This document shows positions 34,118-42,263 of a stretch of 64,000 nucleotides of DNA, one piece after another (within the stretch, counting starts at the first letter, position 1; each line of letters begins with the position of its first letter). This stretch comes from Patescibacteria group bacterium (GTDB lineage: Bacteria > Patescibacteriota > Minisyncoccia > Moranbacterales > GWC2-37-73): NCBI GenBank assembly GCA_022709545.1, contig JAKLIP010000002.1:248001-312000 (forward strand). The letters run 5' to 3'. A model generated the notes under the pieces. The model had not been told where the DNA came from, did not search any database, and saw nothing but the letters and a program-made list of their open reading frames with translations. Made by a program: the position numbers and the translations under genes.

Positions 34118-35002
34118 TTAACTAGTTTTCGCTTTTATTATGGTCTTTGCCTTTTTCTTAATAATTTCAACCTCTTTTTCTTCAATTTCTTCTATTTTAT
34201 CAATCCACGGCAATATTTTATTGTCAGCAAAAGTCGCATAATAATAATGCCCCCTATCAATATTGCTAATACCTATTTTCTGAGATGTGAAAGCTTTAAA
34301 TCTTCCTTCGATGCTTTTGTCTTTAATCACCTCAAATCTAACTTCACATTCGGCATCTTTTTTTCTACTGACTAAACAATGAGAGTAAACTCTTATTAAG
34401 TGTGTTTCTCCAACTTCAAGAAATAACTCTAATTTTGATTTTTTTCCCAGTAAAGATCGCCCTTGTTTATAAGGCATTTGTTCAAAATTCGGCTTTTTCA
34501 CCAGACTTCTTGCTGATCTTTTTGCTGCCTTATCGACACTTTTCGTCTCTTGGGTACTCTTGCCTTCAATCCATTCAATTGTAATATTGAAATTGATCCG
34601 TGTTTTTTTACGTTCTTTTAGAAATTCTTTCCATAATTTCTCGTGTTTAACCGTACCACCATCAGATTTTTTCCATTTATTTTTATTCCATGGATTGCTC
34701 CATTTATAGACCCATGAATTGGCCGAACTAACAATGTAGTCAGAATCACTTAGGATTAATATTGAACTTATAGAATTTTCAAGAAGATGTGCTACATTTT
34801 TGTTAATCCACTTTAAAGCATTTATCAAAGCCAGAAGTTCCATGCTGCCAATTGACCCCAATGAGTAGGACCATCTGAGCTCTTTGTTTGGGATATTAAG
34901 GAATTCTGGATAGCAAACTATTCCCGCACATCCAACTAATTTTCCTGGATTTGTTATAGCAGATCCGTCTATATAGATTTTAAGTTCTTCACCATCAGAC
35001 AT
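34118..35002 (-). CDS. RNase HI-fold protein with C-terminal extension
   Basis: 294 aa from the ATG at 35002 (an ATG at 35020 is possible). The N-terminal ~160 residues have RNase H catalytic features: Asp in KIYIDGSAITNPG, Glu in SMELLALINALKW, Asp in LILSDSDYIVS, Asp in SVDKAAKRSAR. The C-terminal ~130 residues are an extra domain of unknown type. RNase HI removes RNA from RNA-DNA hybrids. It is at the right end of the repeat-separated row. Confidence 0.82.
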   Translation of the reverse strand: MSDGEELKIYIDGSAITNPGKLVGCAGIVCYPEFLNIPNKELRWSYSLGSIGSMELLALINALKWINKNVAHLLENSISSILILSDSDYIVSSANSWVYKWSNPWNKNKWKKSDGGTVKHEKLWKEFLKERKKTRINFNITIEWIEGKSTQETKSVDKAAKRSARSLVKKPNFEQMPYKQGRSLLGKKSKLELFLEVGETHLIRVYSHCLVSRKKDAECEVRFEVIKDKSIEGRFKAFTSQKIGISNIDRGHYYYATFADNKILPWIDKIEEIEEKEVEIIKKKAKTIIKAKTS

Positions 35003-35041
35003 ATTTGTTGTGGATAACAATTGCTCTATTTTATGGTAAAA

Positions 35042-35060
35042 TAAAGACGAGGCAATAGCT
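35042..35060 (+). repeat. Left arm of an inverted repeat
   Basis: AAAGACGAGGCAATAGCTT, downstream of TGGTAAAAT. It matches the right arm at 35415-35432 in inverted orientation with one extra base. Confidence 0.7.
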
Positions 35061-35077
35061 TCTTGTTCTAAAATCTC

Positions 35078-35287
35078 TTATTGACCATTAATTAGGTCGT
35101 TAAGGGATTTTATTTTATGCTCCTTAAGATATGTTCCTAAGTGCATATCACTTCTGACTTCGAGATCTATATCGTACTGCTTCTCAATGGTCCCAATGTG
35201 GGTATCATCACGCTTATCGCGCAATTCTCCATCTTCGTTTCGAGTTCGATATCCTCGCATACCAGAAGCATCTTGCTTCTTTGGCAT
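35078..35287 (-). CDS. Conserved-looking 69-aa hydrophilic protein
   Basis: MPKKQDASGMRGYRTRNEDG start, then KRDDTHIGTIEKQYDIDLEV and MHLGTYLKEHKIKSLNDLI. Soluble and polar. I recognise the general type (short proteins in accessory regions) but no function. The leader of about 140 nt can form several stems. Confidence 0.7.
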   Translation of the reverse strand: MPKKQDASGMRGYRTRNEDGELRDKRDDTHIGTIEKQYDIDLEVRSDMHLGTYLKEHKIKSLNDLINGQ

Positions 35288-35414
35288 ATGGCTCTCTTAT
35301 TATGTCTTAATTACACAAGAAGGCTCGACCACTTTCTTCTTATACCGTTCTTCACGGCCCGTTCCAATGCCGCTACTCAGATAAGAGCGATCGAGATATA
35401 CCTAAAAGCTTTAA

Positions 35415-35432
35415 AGCTATGCCTCGTCTTTA
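35415..35432 (-). repeat. Right arm of the inverted repeat
   Basis: On the minus strand AAAGACGAGGCATAGCTT, preceded by TGCTATAGT. The pair brackets the 69-aa gene. Confidence 0.7.
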
Positions 35433-35546
35433 GAAAAAACTATAGCATGGAATAAGTGCTTTGTCAAAGCAATTTAGGTACATTTTAAACACAGAATTCG
35501 CATATTTTTAATAAATTGCCCTGGGGGTGTATTTTTCTCTCTTTTA

Positions 35547-35562
35547 AGGTTATAATTAACCT
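35547..35562. promoter_or_regulatory. Palindrome overlapping the methyltransferase promoter
   Basis: AGGTTA-TAAT-TAACCT beside TATAAT boxes, 26 bp before the first methyltransferase ATG. Position suits an operator for a restriction-modification locus. Confidence 0.5.
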
Positions 35563-35587
35563 ATAATCTATAAATTAAAAAATAAGG

Positions 35588-36352
35588 ATGATTTTTACAG
35601 ATAAAAAACTGAAAATAAATAAAATCTACAATGAAGATTGCTTAAAATTAATGAAAAAAATTAAAAGCAACTCTATTGACTTGATATTTGCAGATCCTCC
35701 CTATAACCTAAGCAAAAGCAATTTTAAGATAAAATTCATAAAATCTGGCGGTTCTGATTTAAGCACAAATAAAGGGCATTGGGATAATTTTGGAGATATT
35801 GAATTCGAAGAATTTACAAAGAAATGGCTACAAGAATGTTATAGAATATTAAAAAATGAAGGAGCAATATGGGTTGCAGGAACTTATCATAATATTTATT
35901 TAACAGGATACTTATTAAAAAAAATAGGGCTTGAGCCTTTAAATGAAATAATATGGCACAAATCTGATGCTACACCAAATTTGTCTTGTACGAGATTTGT
36001 AGCTGATCATGAAAATTTCATATGGGCAAGAAAAACTAAAAAAAATACATTTAATTATGGTGAGATGAAAAAGATTAATCACGGAAAGCAAATGAGGTGC
36101 ATGTGGTATGGAGAAGCTGTTTTGACAAGAGGAAAAACTGCGGGAGGAAAAAAAATACATCCTACACAAAAACCAGAATGGCTTTTAGAGAAAATAATAC
36201 TAGCAACTTCAAATGAAAATGATATTATATTCGATCCTTTTATGGGTTCAGGGACTACTGCGGTTGTGGCGAAAAGATTAAAAAGAAATTTTATAGGTTC
36301 TGAAGTTGACAAGGGTTATTATATTGATTCACTTAAACGACTAAAAAAATAA
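35588..36352 (+). CDS. DNA methyltransferase, N6-adenine/N4-cytosine (beta-type order)
   Basis: 254 aa. Catalytic ADPPYNLSKS (about 32-41) precedes the SAM motif FDPFMGSGTTAVVAKRLKRNFIG (about 217-239), the order of beta-class enzymes such as MboIIM/RsrI. HPTQKPEWLLEKII is also typical. It modifies host DNA against a partner nuclease. A second methyltransferase begins 5 bp later, so the two are likely co-transcribed. Confidence 0.94.
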   Translation: MIFTDKKLKINKIYNEDCLKLMKKIKSNSIDLIFADPPYNLSKSNFKIKFIKSGGSDLSTNKGHWDNFGDIEFEEFTKKWLQECYRILKNEGAIWVAGTYHNIYLTGYLLKKIGLEPLNEIIWHKSDATPNLSCTRFVADHENFIWARKTKKNTFNYGEMKKINHGKQMRCMWYGEAVLTRGKTAGGKKIHPTQKPEWLLEKIILATSNENDIIFDPFMGSGTTAVVAKRLKRNFIGSEVDKGYYIDSLKRLKK

Positions 36353-36357
36353 ACTTT

Positions 36358-37149
36358 ATGAATTCACATTATTTAATATTCGGAGATGCTTTGGATATTT
36401 TGCCAAAAATCAATAAAAAATTCGATGCCGTAATTGTTGATCCTCCTTACAATACTGCTAATAAAAATACCAAGATATTAAAAGGAAGAAAGGCTAGATC
36501 ATCAGATTTTGGAAAGTGGGATTATTTTTCTGATGATGAATATCTATTATTTACTGATAAATGGATAAAGAATACAAAAAATAAAGTTAAAGAATCTGGA
36601 AATTTGTTAATTTTTAGCAAATTAGAATATATTAGTGATATAAAAAGAATATATGAAAAGCATGATTTTAAACACCATGCTACTATTATTTGGCACAAAA
36701 CTAATCCAGCCCCCCAAATTAGAAAAACAGGTTTTTTATCTTCATGTGAGGCAATTTTATGGGCAACGAAAGGATTTAATGAAAAAAAAATAGATTATAC
36801 TTTCAATTTTACAAAGCAAAATGAAATGCATAATCACATCAAGGCTGATTTTGTAGAAACTCCGATATGCATGGGCAATGAAAGAACGAAACATCCCACT
36901 CAAAAACCAGCCAAGGTTTTAGAGCACTTACTAAAAATATTTACTAATGAAAATGACTGGGTTTTAGATTGTTTTGCCGGCAGTGGAACGCTTCAATCTT
37001 CAGCGGATCAATTAAAAAGGAACAGTATAAGTATAGAGAATGACAATGAATATTTTGAAATAATGAAAAATCGAGCGAAAAAAAATAACACAACCTCGAA
37101 AATAGTTGTGTTAAAAAATAAAAATCAATTAAGTAAACTAAAATTTTAA
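36358..37149 (+). CDS. DNA methyltransferase, N6-adenine/N4-cytosine (second)
   Basis: 263 aa. VDPPYNTANKNTK (about 30-42), HPTQKPAKVLEHLL and VLDCFAGSGTLQSSADQLKRNSIS show the same beta-type order as the preceding gene, but the sequences differ outside the motifs. Two such enzymes suggest a non-palindromic recognition site with one enzyme per strand. Its 3' end overlaps the convergent nuclease candidate by 12 bp. Confidence 0.93.
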   Translation: MNSHYLIFGDALDILPKINKKFDAVIVDPPYNTANKNTKILKGRKARSSDFGKWDYFSDDEYLLFTDKWIKNTKNKVKESGNLLIFSKLEYISDIKRIYEKHDFKHHATIIWHKTNPAPQIRKTGFLSSCEAILWATKGFNEKKIDYTFNFTKQNEMHNHIKADFVETPICMGNERTKHPTQKPAKVLEHLLKIFTNENDWVLDCFAGSGTLQSSADQLKRNSISIENDNEYFEIMKNRAKKNNTTSKIVVLKNKNQLSKLKF

Positions 37150-38436
37150 AGGTATTTCTGTAAATGTTTCTTCATCCCAATTTGCTTCATAGCACTTGCG
37201 TTCTCCTCTTTCTAAACATAAAAATACATTAGGAATTCTTTGACCATTGGTTTTTCTATGTGTCTTGTATAAACTTAATATTCTTTTAGGATTCCATTCT
37301 TCTTCTGCAAAAAGCCATGTATCTACCCATGCATTACTTTCGTGATGCCTGTGATCTAAGTAGCTTTTCCAGTTATGTTCAAGTTCTAATTTTTGGGCTG
37401 TGCCACCCGAAAATGTTAAGTGAACATCGGGACCACCAGAGCTCGATACATTTACACCCACAACTTTCTTTTCTCCAACTTCAAATTCTTTTTGCCACTT
37501 GAGGAATTTCTCTAGAAAAATTATAAATTCATCTTCTTTGATTTCAGAAAAATCAGCTTCTTTATCACAGTGAGCCTCTTTTATTTTTTCCCAGGAATAT
37601 GAAAGCCTTTGAGGTATATTTTCATCTCCAGTTGTAAATTCGTCAACGGCTTCCCTTAGAGAATATAGCTTGTATTTATTATTGTCCGTATCAAAACAAA
37701 TTTCTTTTTCTAAATCAACCAATAATGTCAAAGGTTTATTATCAATCAAATCTTCCATTTTTATTGCAAATATTTTACTCCAAGGAGTATCTTTCGTAGG
37801 AATAACTATTAATGGATGAAGATTTTTCTTCTTTAACTTTTTTCCTTCCCAAAAATTAACTATACTGTACTCCAGAACTTTATTTTTTGAATCAATAAAA
37901 TTGTTAACTAACGATCTTATAAAATATTGACCATTTGCACTCCTTACGACAGATACTTTTTTGAAATTATCGTTATCTCTAGAAAGAGGTATGCTCTTAT
38001 CTTTTCCTAACATAACTTTTATATGTGCCTGTGTTTCCTTTACGGTGAAAAGCCATGCTTCTAATTCTAAAAGTTCTTTTAATTTTTCATTTGTAGTATA
38101 CGCAGTCATATTACTCTCATTTAGTATAATTTCACCATTACATACTGCATTAGCCAATCTTTTATCCCTGCCAATATAATATCTACTTACTATGGCATTT
38201 CCCCTTTTAACAAACCCTTTCCACGTAAGAAGTGTTGAAAAATTTCCTCTTAATCCACCAAAATTAGTATCATCCAAATACTTATAATCTTTTTTGTCTG
38301 ATCTTAAACGAACGAGATGTTCGGCATATTTATTTGCAATTCCAGCGAGATCATTTGTATTATAATAACCTTTATAATAAAATCTTGCTGTCCCTAGTGC
38401 TAAAAATAATATCTTAGGTATTTTTACTTGGTACAT
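37138..38436 (-). CDS. Candidate restriction endonuclease
   Basis: 432 aa from the ATG at 38436; an overlapping ATG at 38457 adds 7 residues. It is convergent with the two methyltransferases. A possible PD-(D/E)xK core is GGPDVHLTFSGGTAQKLELEH, with PD and the Glu of LELEH; the following segment (WVDTWLFAEEEW) is acidic. No family name can be given from motif alone. A TATAAT lies 10 bp before 38436. The nuclease role rests on context. Confidence 0.6.
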   Translation of the reverse strand: MYQVKIPKILFLALGTARFYYKGYYNTNDLAGIANKYAEHLVRLRSDKKDYKYLDDTNFGGLRGNFSTLLTWKGFVKRGNAIVSRYYIGRDKRLANAVCNGEIILNESNMTAYTTNEKLKELLELEAWLFTVKETQAHIKVMLGKDKSIPLSRDNDNFKKVSVVRSANGQYFIRSLVNNFIDSKNKVLEYSIVNFWEGKKLKKKNLHPLIVIPTKDTPWSKIFAIKMEDLIDNKPLTLLVDLEKEICFDTDNNKYKLYSLREAVDEFTTGDENIPQRLSYSWEKIKEAHCDKEADFSEIKEDEFIIFLEKFLKWQKEFEVGEKKVVGVNVSSSGGPDVHLTFSGGTAQKLELEHNWKSYLDHRHHESNAWVDTWLFAEEEWNPKRILSLYKTHRKTNGQRIPNVFLCLERGERKCYEANWDEETFTEIPLKF

Positions 38437-38440
38437 AGTT

Positions 38441-39355
38441 TTATTTATTATAACCATAACTTTGTTTTATTAGGTCAAAAACTTTTTCTAAATCATTTTC
38501 GCTTTGCAATTTTACCTCATAATCACCATTCCCCCAATGACCAACGGATTTTGGCTTAGTTAAGTCTCTGGCTATTGAATTTTTATCAATAAGTTTTCCA
38601 CTTTTCACATTTAAAAATATTTTTAAACTATTGCCAAGCACCACAATATCAACAAAATTAGTTGAAGTTTTATAGGCGATATACTTTGCCTTAGCCTCTT
38701 CAATAATATTTTCATCAAGTGCTGTGATCTTTTCTCGCAACTTATAAAAAAGTAATTTTATTTCCTTTTGCGCATTTTTCAGATGATCTTCTAATAAATA
38801 ATTTTTCTGAAGAACATTCTGCTTCTCTTTTTGATTTCTTGCTTTCTTTAATATGCCAGAAGTTGAAATTCTTACTTTTTGATAATTTTCTATGTCTAGA
38901 GATAAAATATCGTTTTCATAGATCCTATATCTTAGCAATTCAATATTTATAGGCAAAATATCCGCAGTGTCAATATCAAATTTATTATAGTTTTCTGCTA
39001 TACAGATAACCCTTGGCGAATCCCAATCAATTTCAACTGCAACTTTATTATTTCTGCATAATATTTCAAAATCAGCCTTATGATCTAAAAGCCATCGCAA
39101 ATAGGAGAGTCCTTGATTAATTACATTATCATTTTGGTTCTTTTTATATTCTATTATTGCGGGAGATCCGTTTTTATCTATTCCCAATGTATCAATTCTT
39201 CCGCCAAAACTTGTGGAATATTCATGGGCTAAAAAAGTGATATTCAAAACGTCTTCAAGATTATTCTCGAATAATTTTTGAAGTTTTTTTTCTAAATCTA
39301 AGCTTTTAGATAAAATCTTTTTAGTTTTCTCGCCTTGTATGCTAAATAATGCCAT
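38441..39355 (-). CDS. PD-(D/E)xK nuclease-like protein (DUF5655/NucS-like)
   Basis: 304 aa. GGRIDTLGIDKNGSPAIIEYKK (about 51-72) is a PD-(D/E)xK core (Asp...Glu-x-Lys), and QGLSYLRWLLDHKADFE matches the helix that follows in NucS/DUF91-like proteins. The C-terminal third (LNVKSGKLIDKNSIARDL, GHWGNGDYEVKL) matches DUF5655. Probably a nuclease or DNA-binding partner in the restriction locus. It is directly upstream of the restriction candidate. Confidence 0.82.
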   Translation of the reverse strand: MALFSIQGEKTKKILSKSLDLEKKLQKLFENNLEDVLNITFLAHEYSTSFGGRIDTLGIDKNGSPAIIEYKKNQNDNVINQGLSYLRWLLDHKADFEILCRNNKVAVEIDWDSPRVICIAENYNKFDIDTADILPINIELLRYRIYENDILSLDIENYQKVRISTSGILKKARNQKEKQNVLQKNYLLEDHLKNAQKEIKLLFYKLREKITALDENIIEEAKAKYIAYKTSTNFVDIVVLGNSLKIFLNVKSGKLIDKNSIARDLTKPKSVGHWGNGDYEVKLQSENDLEKVFDLIKQSYGYNK

Positions 39356-39469
39356 ATTTGTATTTTTAGCTTATCACTTAAATTGCCTTATGCCAATATA
39401 TAGCTTTTTAACCCATAAACTTATATAATAATTAATTCTTTAAACAGTTATCATACTACACAAATTAAT

Positions 39470-39505
39470 CGACCAAACACGATAATTTCCGCTATTTAAA
39501 ACCTT
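39470..39505 (+). repeat. Direct repeat, left copy
   Basis: CGACCAAACACGAT followed by a divergent part and AAAACCTT. A similar copy lies 282 bp away, flanking a structured segment. Confidence 0.75.
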
Positions 39506-39540
39506 TTATCGTTTAATTAAGAAATCTTTGCCTTATTTTA

Positions 39541-39726
39541 GCCAAAAAGCCCATTTGGCGAGACACTCTCACTGCCCCTGGAGGCTTTATTTCATCCCTA
39601 GAGGATGTCTTGGCTGGTCAGCCATATAACTTTATATCTTTGGCTATTTAAAGCCAAAAGAGAGTGTTTTGGTGACAAAAGAGGAATAAAAAAAGACCTT
39701 CGCAAAAAAGAGAGGGTCGTTTTTTG
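39541..39726. ncRNA. Multi-hairpin structured element with terminator
   Basis: Outer stem ACACTCTC (39563-39570)/GAGAGTGT (39660-39667) encloses hairpins CATCC/GGATG (39593-39606), GGCTG/CAGCC (39612-39623) and TTTGGCT/AGCCAAA (39640-39657). A further hairpin GCCAAA/TTTGGC (39541-39559) precedes, and GACC/GGTC with A/T flanks (39688-39726) resembles a bidirectional terminator. There is no open frame of note. Strand is undecided. Confidence 0.5.
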
Positions 39727-39751
39727 TTATATCTTGCATAGCTAGAATCCG

Positions 39752-39787
39752 CGACCAAACACGATTATTCGTTTTAGATAAAACCTT
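39752..39787 (+). repeat. Direct repeat, right copy
   Basis: CGACCAAACACGATTATTCG and, after a divergent part, AAAACCTT, overlapping the end of the 69-aa membrane-protein gene. Confidence 0.75.
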
Positions 39788-39995
39788 ATTTGCTTCTAAT
39801 TTTGCCAAGTAGTCTATTAGAAATAAAAACCAAACTCAAGCAAATCAAGATAGTTTTAATTGAAAATCGCAGATCTTTATAATTCAAAAGGGGTATCGCA
39901 ACCATAAAGAAATATGAAAACGCTCGCACTACTCGCAAGGATGTTTCAGCAATAAATTCGAAATTTGATTGGAGACGATGTTTTTTATTTTCCAT
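39786..39995 (-). CDS. Small membrane protein, 69 aa (unknown)
   Basis: Basic ends and two hydrophobic segments (about 24-38, 45-60: FSYFFMVAIPLL, TILICLSLVFI). No family recognised. It starts 1 bp after the stop of the 116-aa gene, so the two are probably co-translated. Confidence 0.6.
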   Translation of the reverse strand: MENKKHRLQSNFEFIAETSLRVVRAFSYFFMVAIPLLNYKDLRFSIKTILICLSLVFISNRLLGKIRSK

Positions 39996-39996
39996 A

Positions 39997-40347
39997 TTAA
40001 AATTCTCCTATATCTAATGGAATTCCTTTTTCAATTATATTTTCCAGATTAAGACACAATCTTTTCAGTTCATTCTCATTAGAGCATTGCTCTATTCTAT
40101 GCGCCAATGACTTAAGTAGATCGCCTTCTTTATAAAACCAACCGTGTAAAGAATTGGCCGCCTCATCACAAACAGCCCAGTATAAATTTTTACTATTAAA
40201 CATGCCAAAAAGTATATTGGATTTTGATAATTTCCATATTCTAACATCAGAGCAATAGTTTCCTTTATATTTTAAAAATAATCTAACACAAAAATCATCG
40301 AAAATGATTCTTGCTCGGTTAGCTCCGATTGATTCAATTACACCCAT
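39997..40347 (-). CDS. Hypothetical 116-aa protein downstream of a structured RNA
   Basis: Soluble, mixed alpha/beta, with three Cys (FDDFCVRLFL, YCSDVRIW, CLNLENIIEKG) and WAVCDEAANSLHGWFYKEG. No family recognised. It lies 30 bp after the terminator of the RNA at 40377-40554, on the same strand. That RNA could therefore be its leader. No SD is seen at its ATG. Confidence 0.6.
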   Translation of the reverse strand: MGVIESIGANRARIIFDDFCVRLFLKYKGNYCSDVRIWKLSKSNILFGMFNSKNLYWAVCDEAANSLHGWFYKEGDLLKSLAHRIEQCSNENELKRLCLNLENIIEKGIPLDIGEF

Positions 40348-40376
40348 ATTTTTTATTGTGTAATTTGTTTTTTAAA

Positions 40377-40405
40377 AACAAAAAACGACTTAATAATTAA
40401 GTCGT
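40377..40405 (-). terminator. Terminator of the structured RNA
   Basis: ACGACTTAAT/ATTAAGTCGT palindrome followed by TTTTTTG on the minus strand. Confidence 0.85.
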
Positions 40406-40556
40406 CGAGAAGTTCCGCTTGAGTGGACGACCCGACGGGTACCACACTCAAAAGACACCGAAATGCCCCATCATGTGCGCCGAGCCGCCCGCTTAAAGGC
40501 GTGATGAAGCAAAATTACTGAGATTACTCTCAGTGTCTATATGAGTATGGTACCAC
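40385..40556 (-). ncRNA. Structured RNA of about 170 nt with competing helices
   Basis: A GC-rich island in AT-rich DNA. P1: GGTACCATACTC (40554-40543) pairs with GAGTGTGGTACC (40449-40438), 12 bp with one G-U. P2: AGACAC/GTGTCT (40538-40533 with 40458-40453). P3: CATCA/TGATG plus CGCC/GGCG around 40470-40506. P4: CTGAGA/TCTCAG (40518-40533), partly overlapping P2. After P1, TTGAGTG/CACTCAA (40451-40419) reuses the 3' arm of P1, so the two exclude each other. A terminator and an ORF follow. The layout suggests a riboswitch, attenuator or stand-alone RNA. Confidence 0.7.
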
Positions 40557-40561
40557 TTACA

Positions 40562-40590
40562 ATGTAATATAAAAATGGCTAAAAGTAAAC
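40562..40590 (-). promoter_or_regulatory. Putative promoter of the structured RNA
   Basis: TTTACT, 17-bp spacer, TACATT on the minus strand, about 7 bp before the P1 5' arm. A moderate match. Confidence 0.45.
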
Positions 40591-40641
40591 ATTTATCTTG
40601 CTTTTAAGCCTATCTAGTGAGAAAATATCAATAATAAATAT

Positions 40642-41442
40642 ATGTTTAAAAATGAAATTGAATTAGCAATAACAGTAAGCTCCCTTAAAAAAGAAGGCTG
40701 TATATTAAATGAGCAGTCATTGGAACTTATTGCTAAAAAAATAAATGCCATAGAAAGTTTAAAATCTCACATAAAAATGGGCGATTTTTTAAATGAATGC
40801 GGTGTAAAAAAAGATTTATATGGCCATATATCTACACTCAATTATATGGCTGAATCTTTAAAGACAAATTATTTCAACTCAAGACAAAAACTACTTCATA
40901 ATATATTGCTTTATTATTCATGCAAGAAAAACAAGAAAATACTATTTAACATTATTTGTAAATCCACGCATCCATTATTGTTTAAGGCAAATAAAAACGA
41001 GGCTGGTAAATTCAAAGAAAGCTTGAATAAAATATTAGAATATTCCAGTTATCGAATAGGAAACAATAAAATTGAAAAATTGAAGGAAAAAACAAGTAAA
41101 ATAAAAGTTGCCACATTTGAAAAAAATGGGATCGGTTATTTAAAGGTTGATAAGAAAAATATTGAAGTTGGTAACGCTGAAACAGCCAAGTATCAATTAT
41201 TAAAATCTTTTTGTAATCCTATTGGAACAGCACGAACTTTGGAATATTTATTTGAAAAAATAAAGAGATTTACCAAAAAAAATGCATCGGATGAAGCTGA
41301 TGAATATTTGAAAAAAAATTACAAGAAACTTAAAATTGAGGGAACAATAAAAGAGTTGCAGAGATTGTTATCAGCACATGATGTTAATAAAAAATTTAAA
41401 TTTAAAATTGACAGCGATAAAGCATGGCTATCTTATAGGTAA
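40642..41442 (+). CDS. Hypothetical 266-aa protein
   Basis: Lys-rich and mostly helical, with no signal peptide or membrane segment. The central part (IKVATFEKNGIGYLKVDKKN) may be a beta-domain, followed by a helical C-terminal region (NPIGTARTLEYLFEKIKRF, IKELQRLLSAHDVNKKFKF) that looks winged-helix-like. No family recognised. A terminator follows. It belongs to the accessory region left of the recombinase. Confidence 0.65.
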   Translation: MFKNEIELAITVSSLKKEGCILNEQSLELIAKKINAIESLKSHIKMGDFLNECGVKKDLYGHISTLNYMAESLKTNYFNSRQKLLHNILLYYSCKKNKKILFNIICKSTHPLLFKANKNEAGKFKESLNKILEYSSYRIGNNKIEKLKEKTSKIKVATFEKNGIGYLKVDKKNIEVGNAETAKYQLLKSFCNPIGTARTLEYLFEKIKRFTKKNASDEADEYLKKNYKKLKIEGTIKELQRLLSAHDVNKKFKFKIDSDKAWLSYR

Positions 41443-41485
41443 AAGAGTGGTTTATACCTAAACTTAAAACTTCTTTAGTTGTATC

Positions 41486-41512
41486 AAAAGACTTTATTAA
41501 AAGTCTTTTTTT
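41486..41512 (+). terminator. Terminator after the 266-aa gene
   Basis: AAAAGACTTT/AAAGTCTTTT with a short loop and T run. Confidence 0.85.
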
Positions 41513-41677
41513 GTTTTTTTAAACCACTAGCAACCCACTAATTCTTTATCAAATAGTGGGTTAAATATAATGAAAAAATAAAAAATAATTTAAAGAATAT
41601 TTTATGAAAAATTCCCCAAAATGTCGTTCTCCCACTGAAAAATCGGGGTGTGTGTCTAATTATTAAATTTTAATTTT

Positions 41678-41893
41678 ATGGAATCAATCAATGAAGAACT
41701 GTCAATTGAAGAAAACTTATGGGCTGACCTTGATGAATTTGTTGTAAAGTACATGAAACTAATACCTAATGCAAATTTTAACGATGACGATTTTTGGAAA
41801 GTTGCCTCTGATATGTTGAGTTATTTTAATGAGTCTGTCGACAGAATAATGGCAGAAAAATCTAAACAAAAAAATAAAACTGAACCATCTTAA
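41678..41893 (+). CDS. Small acidic protein, 71 aa
   Basis: Acidic N-terminal half (MESINEELSIEENLWADLDEF) and a basic C-terminus. No family recognised. It is followed 17 bp later by the 102-aa gene; both lie in the leader region of the serine-recombinase element. Confidence 0.6.
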   Translation: MESINEELSIEENLWADLDEFVVKYMKLIPNANFNDDDFWKVASDMLSYFNESVDRIMAEKSKQKNKTEPS

Positions 41894-41910
41894 CAAAATT
41901 ACCGAAAATT

Positions 41911-42219
41911 ATGAAACCATTTACCACCTACCCGCTCGACCTACATCTTAAAGAAGTGTCGATAAAAATAAACATGATTAAAGGAAAGCACGAGAACTTG
42001 CTTGCCAACGCCAATGTGAGTTTCAAGTTTGAAACTGGAGAATACTTTACGGTCACTGGCTTTGGTGTTTGGAAAAGCAAGTTTGAGGGATTAAATGTCA
42101 CGATGCCACAGAAAGCTGGATTCAAATTCTGTCTTTTTGAAAAAGCGATTTGGAATAAAATCAGAAAATTTATTTTAGACGCTTATGACTATGCCAGTAT
42201 TGAAATCGTTGAAGAATAA
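41911..42219 (+). CDS. Hypothetical 102-aa protein of the recombinase element
   Basis: Beta-rich, with LKEVSIKINMIKGKHENLLAN, GFGVWKSKFEGLNVTMPQKAG and ILDAYDYASIEIVEE. The pattern (N-terminal strands, FGVWKS..., C-terminal helix) recalls SpoVG-like or septation-regulator folds, but no firm match. It precedes the tandem palindromes at 42223-42263. Confidence 0.6.
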   Translation: MKPFTTYPLDLHLKEVSIKINMIKGKHENLLANANVSFKFETGEYFTVTGFGVWKSKFEGLNVTMPQKAGFKFCLFEKAIWNKIRKFILDAYDYASIEIVEE

Positions 42220-42222
42220 TAA

Positions 42223-42238
42223 CCTTACTATAGTAAGG
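42223..42238. promoter_or_regulatory. Palindromic operator-like site 1
   Basis: Perfect 16-bp palindrome CCTTACTATAGTAAGG, repeated nearly intact 27 bp downstream. Confidence 0.6.
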
Positions 42239-42249
42239 ATAATTCTCCT

Positions 42250-42263
42250 CCTTACTATAGTAA
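42250..42263. promoter_or_regulatory. Palindromic operator-like site 2
   Basis: CCTTACTATAGTAA, the same core (TTACTATAGTAA) without the last GG. The pair probably binds a repressor of the recombinase unit. A CCTCT/AGAGG hairpin follows at 42295-42309. Confidence 0.6.

Noticed and set aside
39997-40556. Type III toxin-antitoxin (RNA antitoxin plus ToxN-like toxin)
   Set aside because: The RNA has no tandem repeats and the 116-aa protein does not resemble ToxN. The promoter-RNA-terminator-ORF order alone is not enough.
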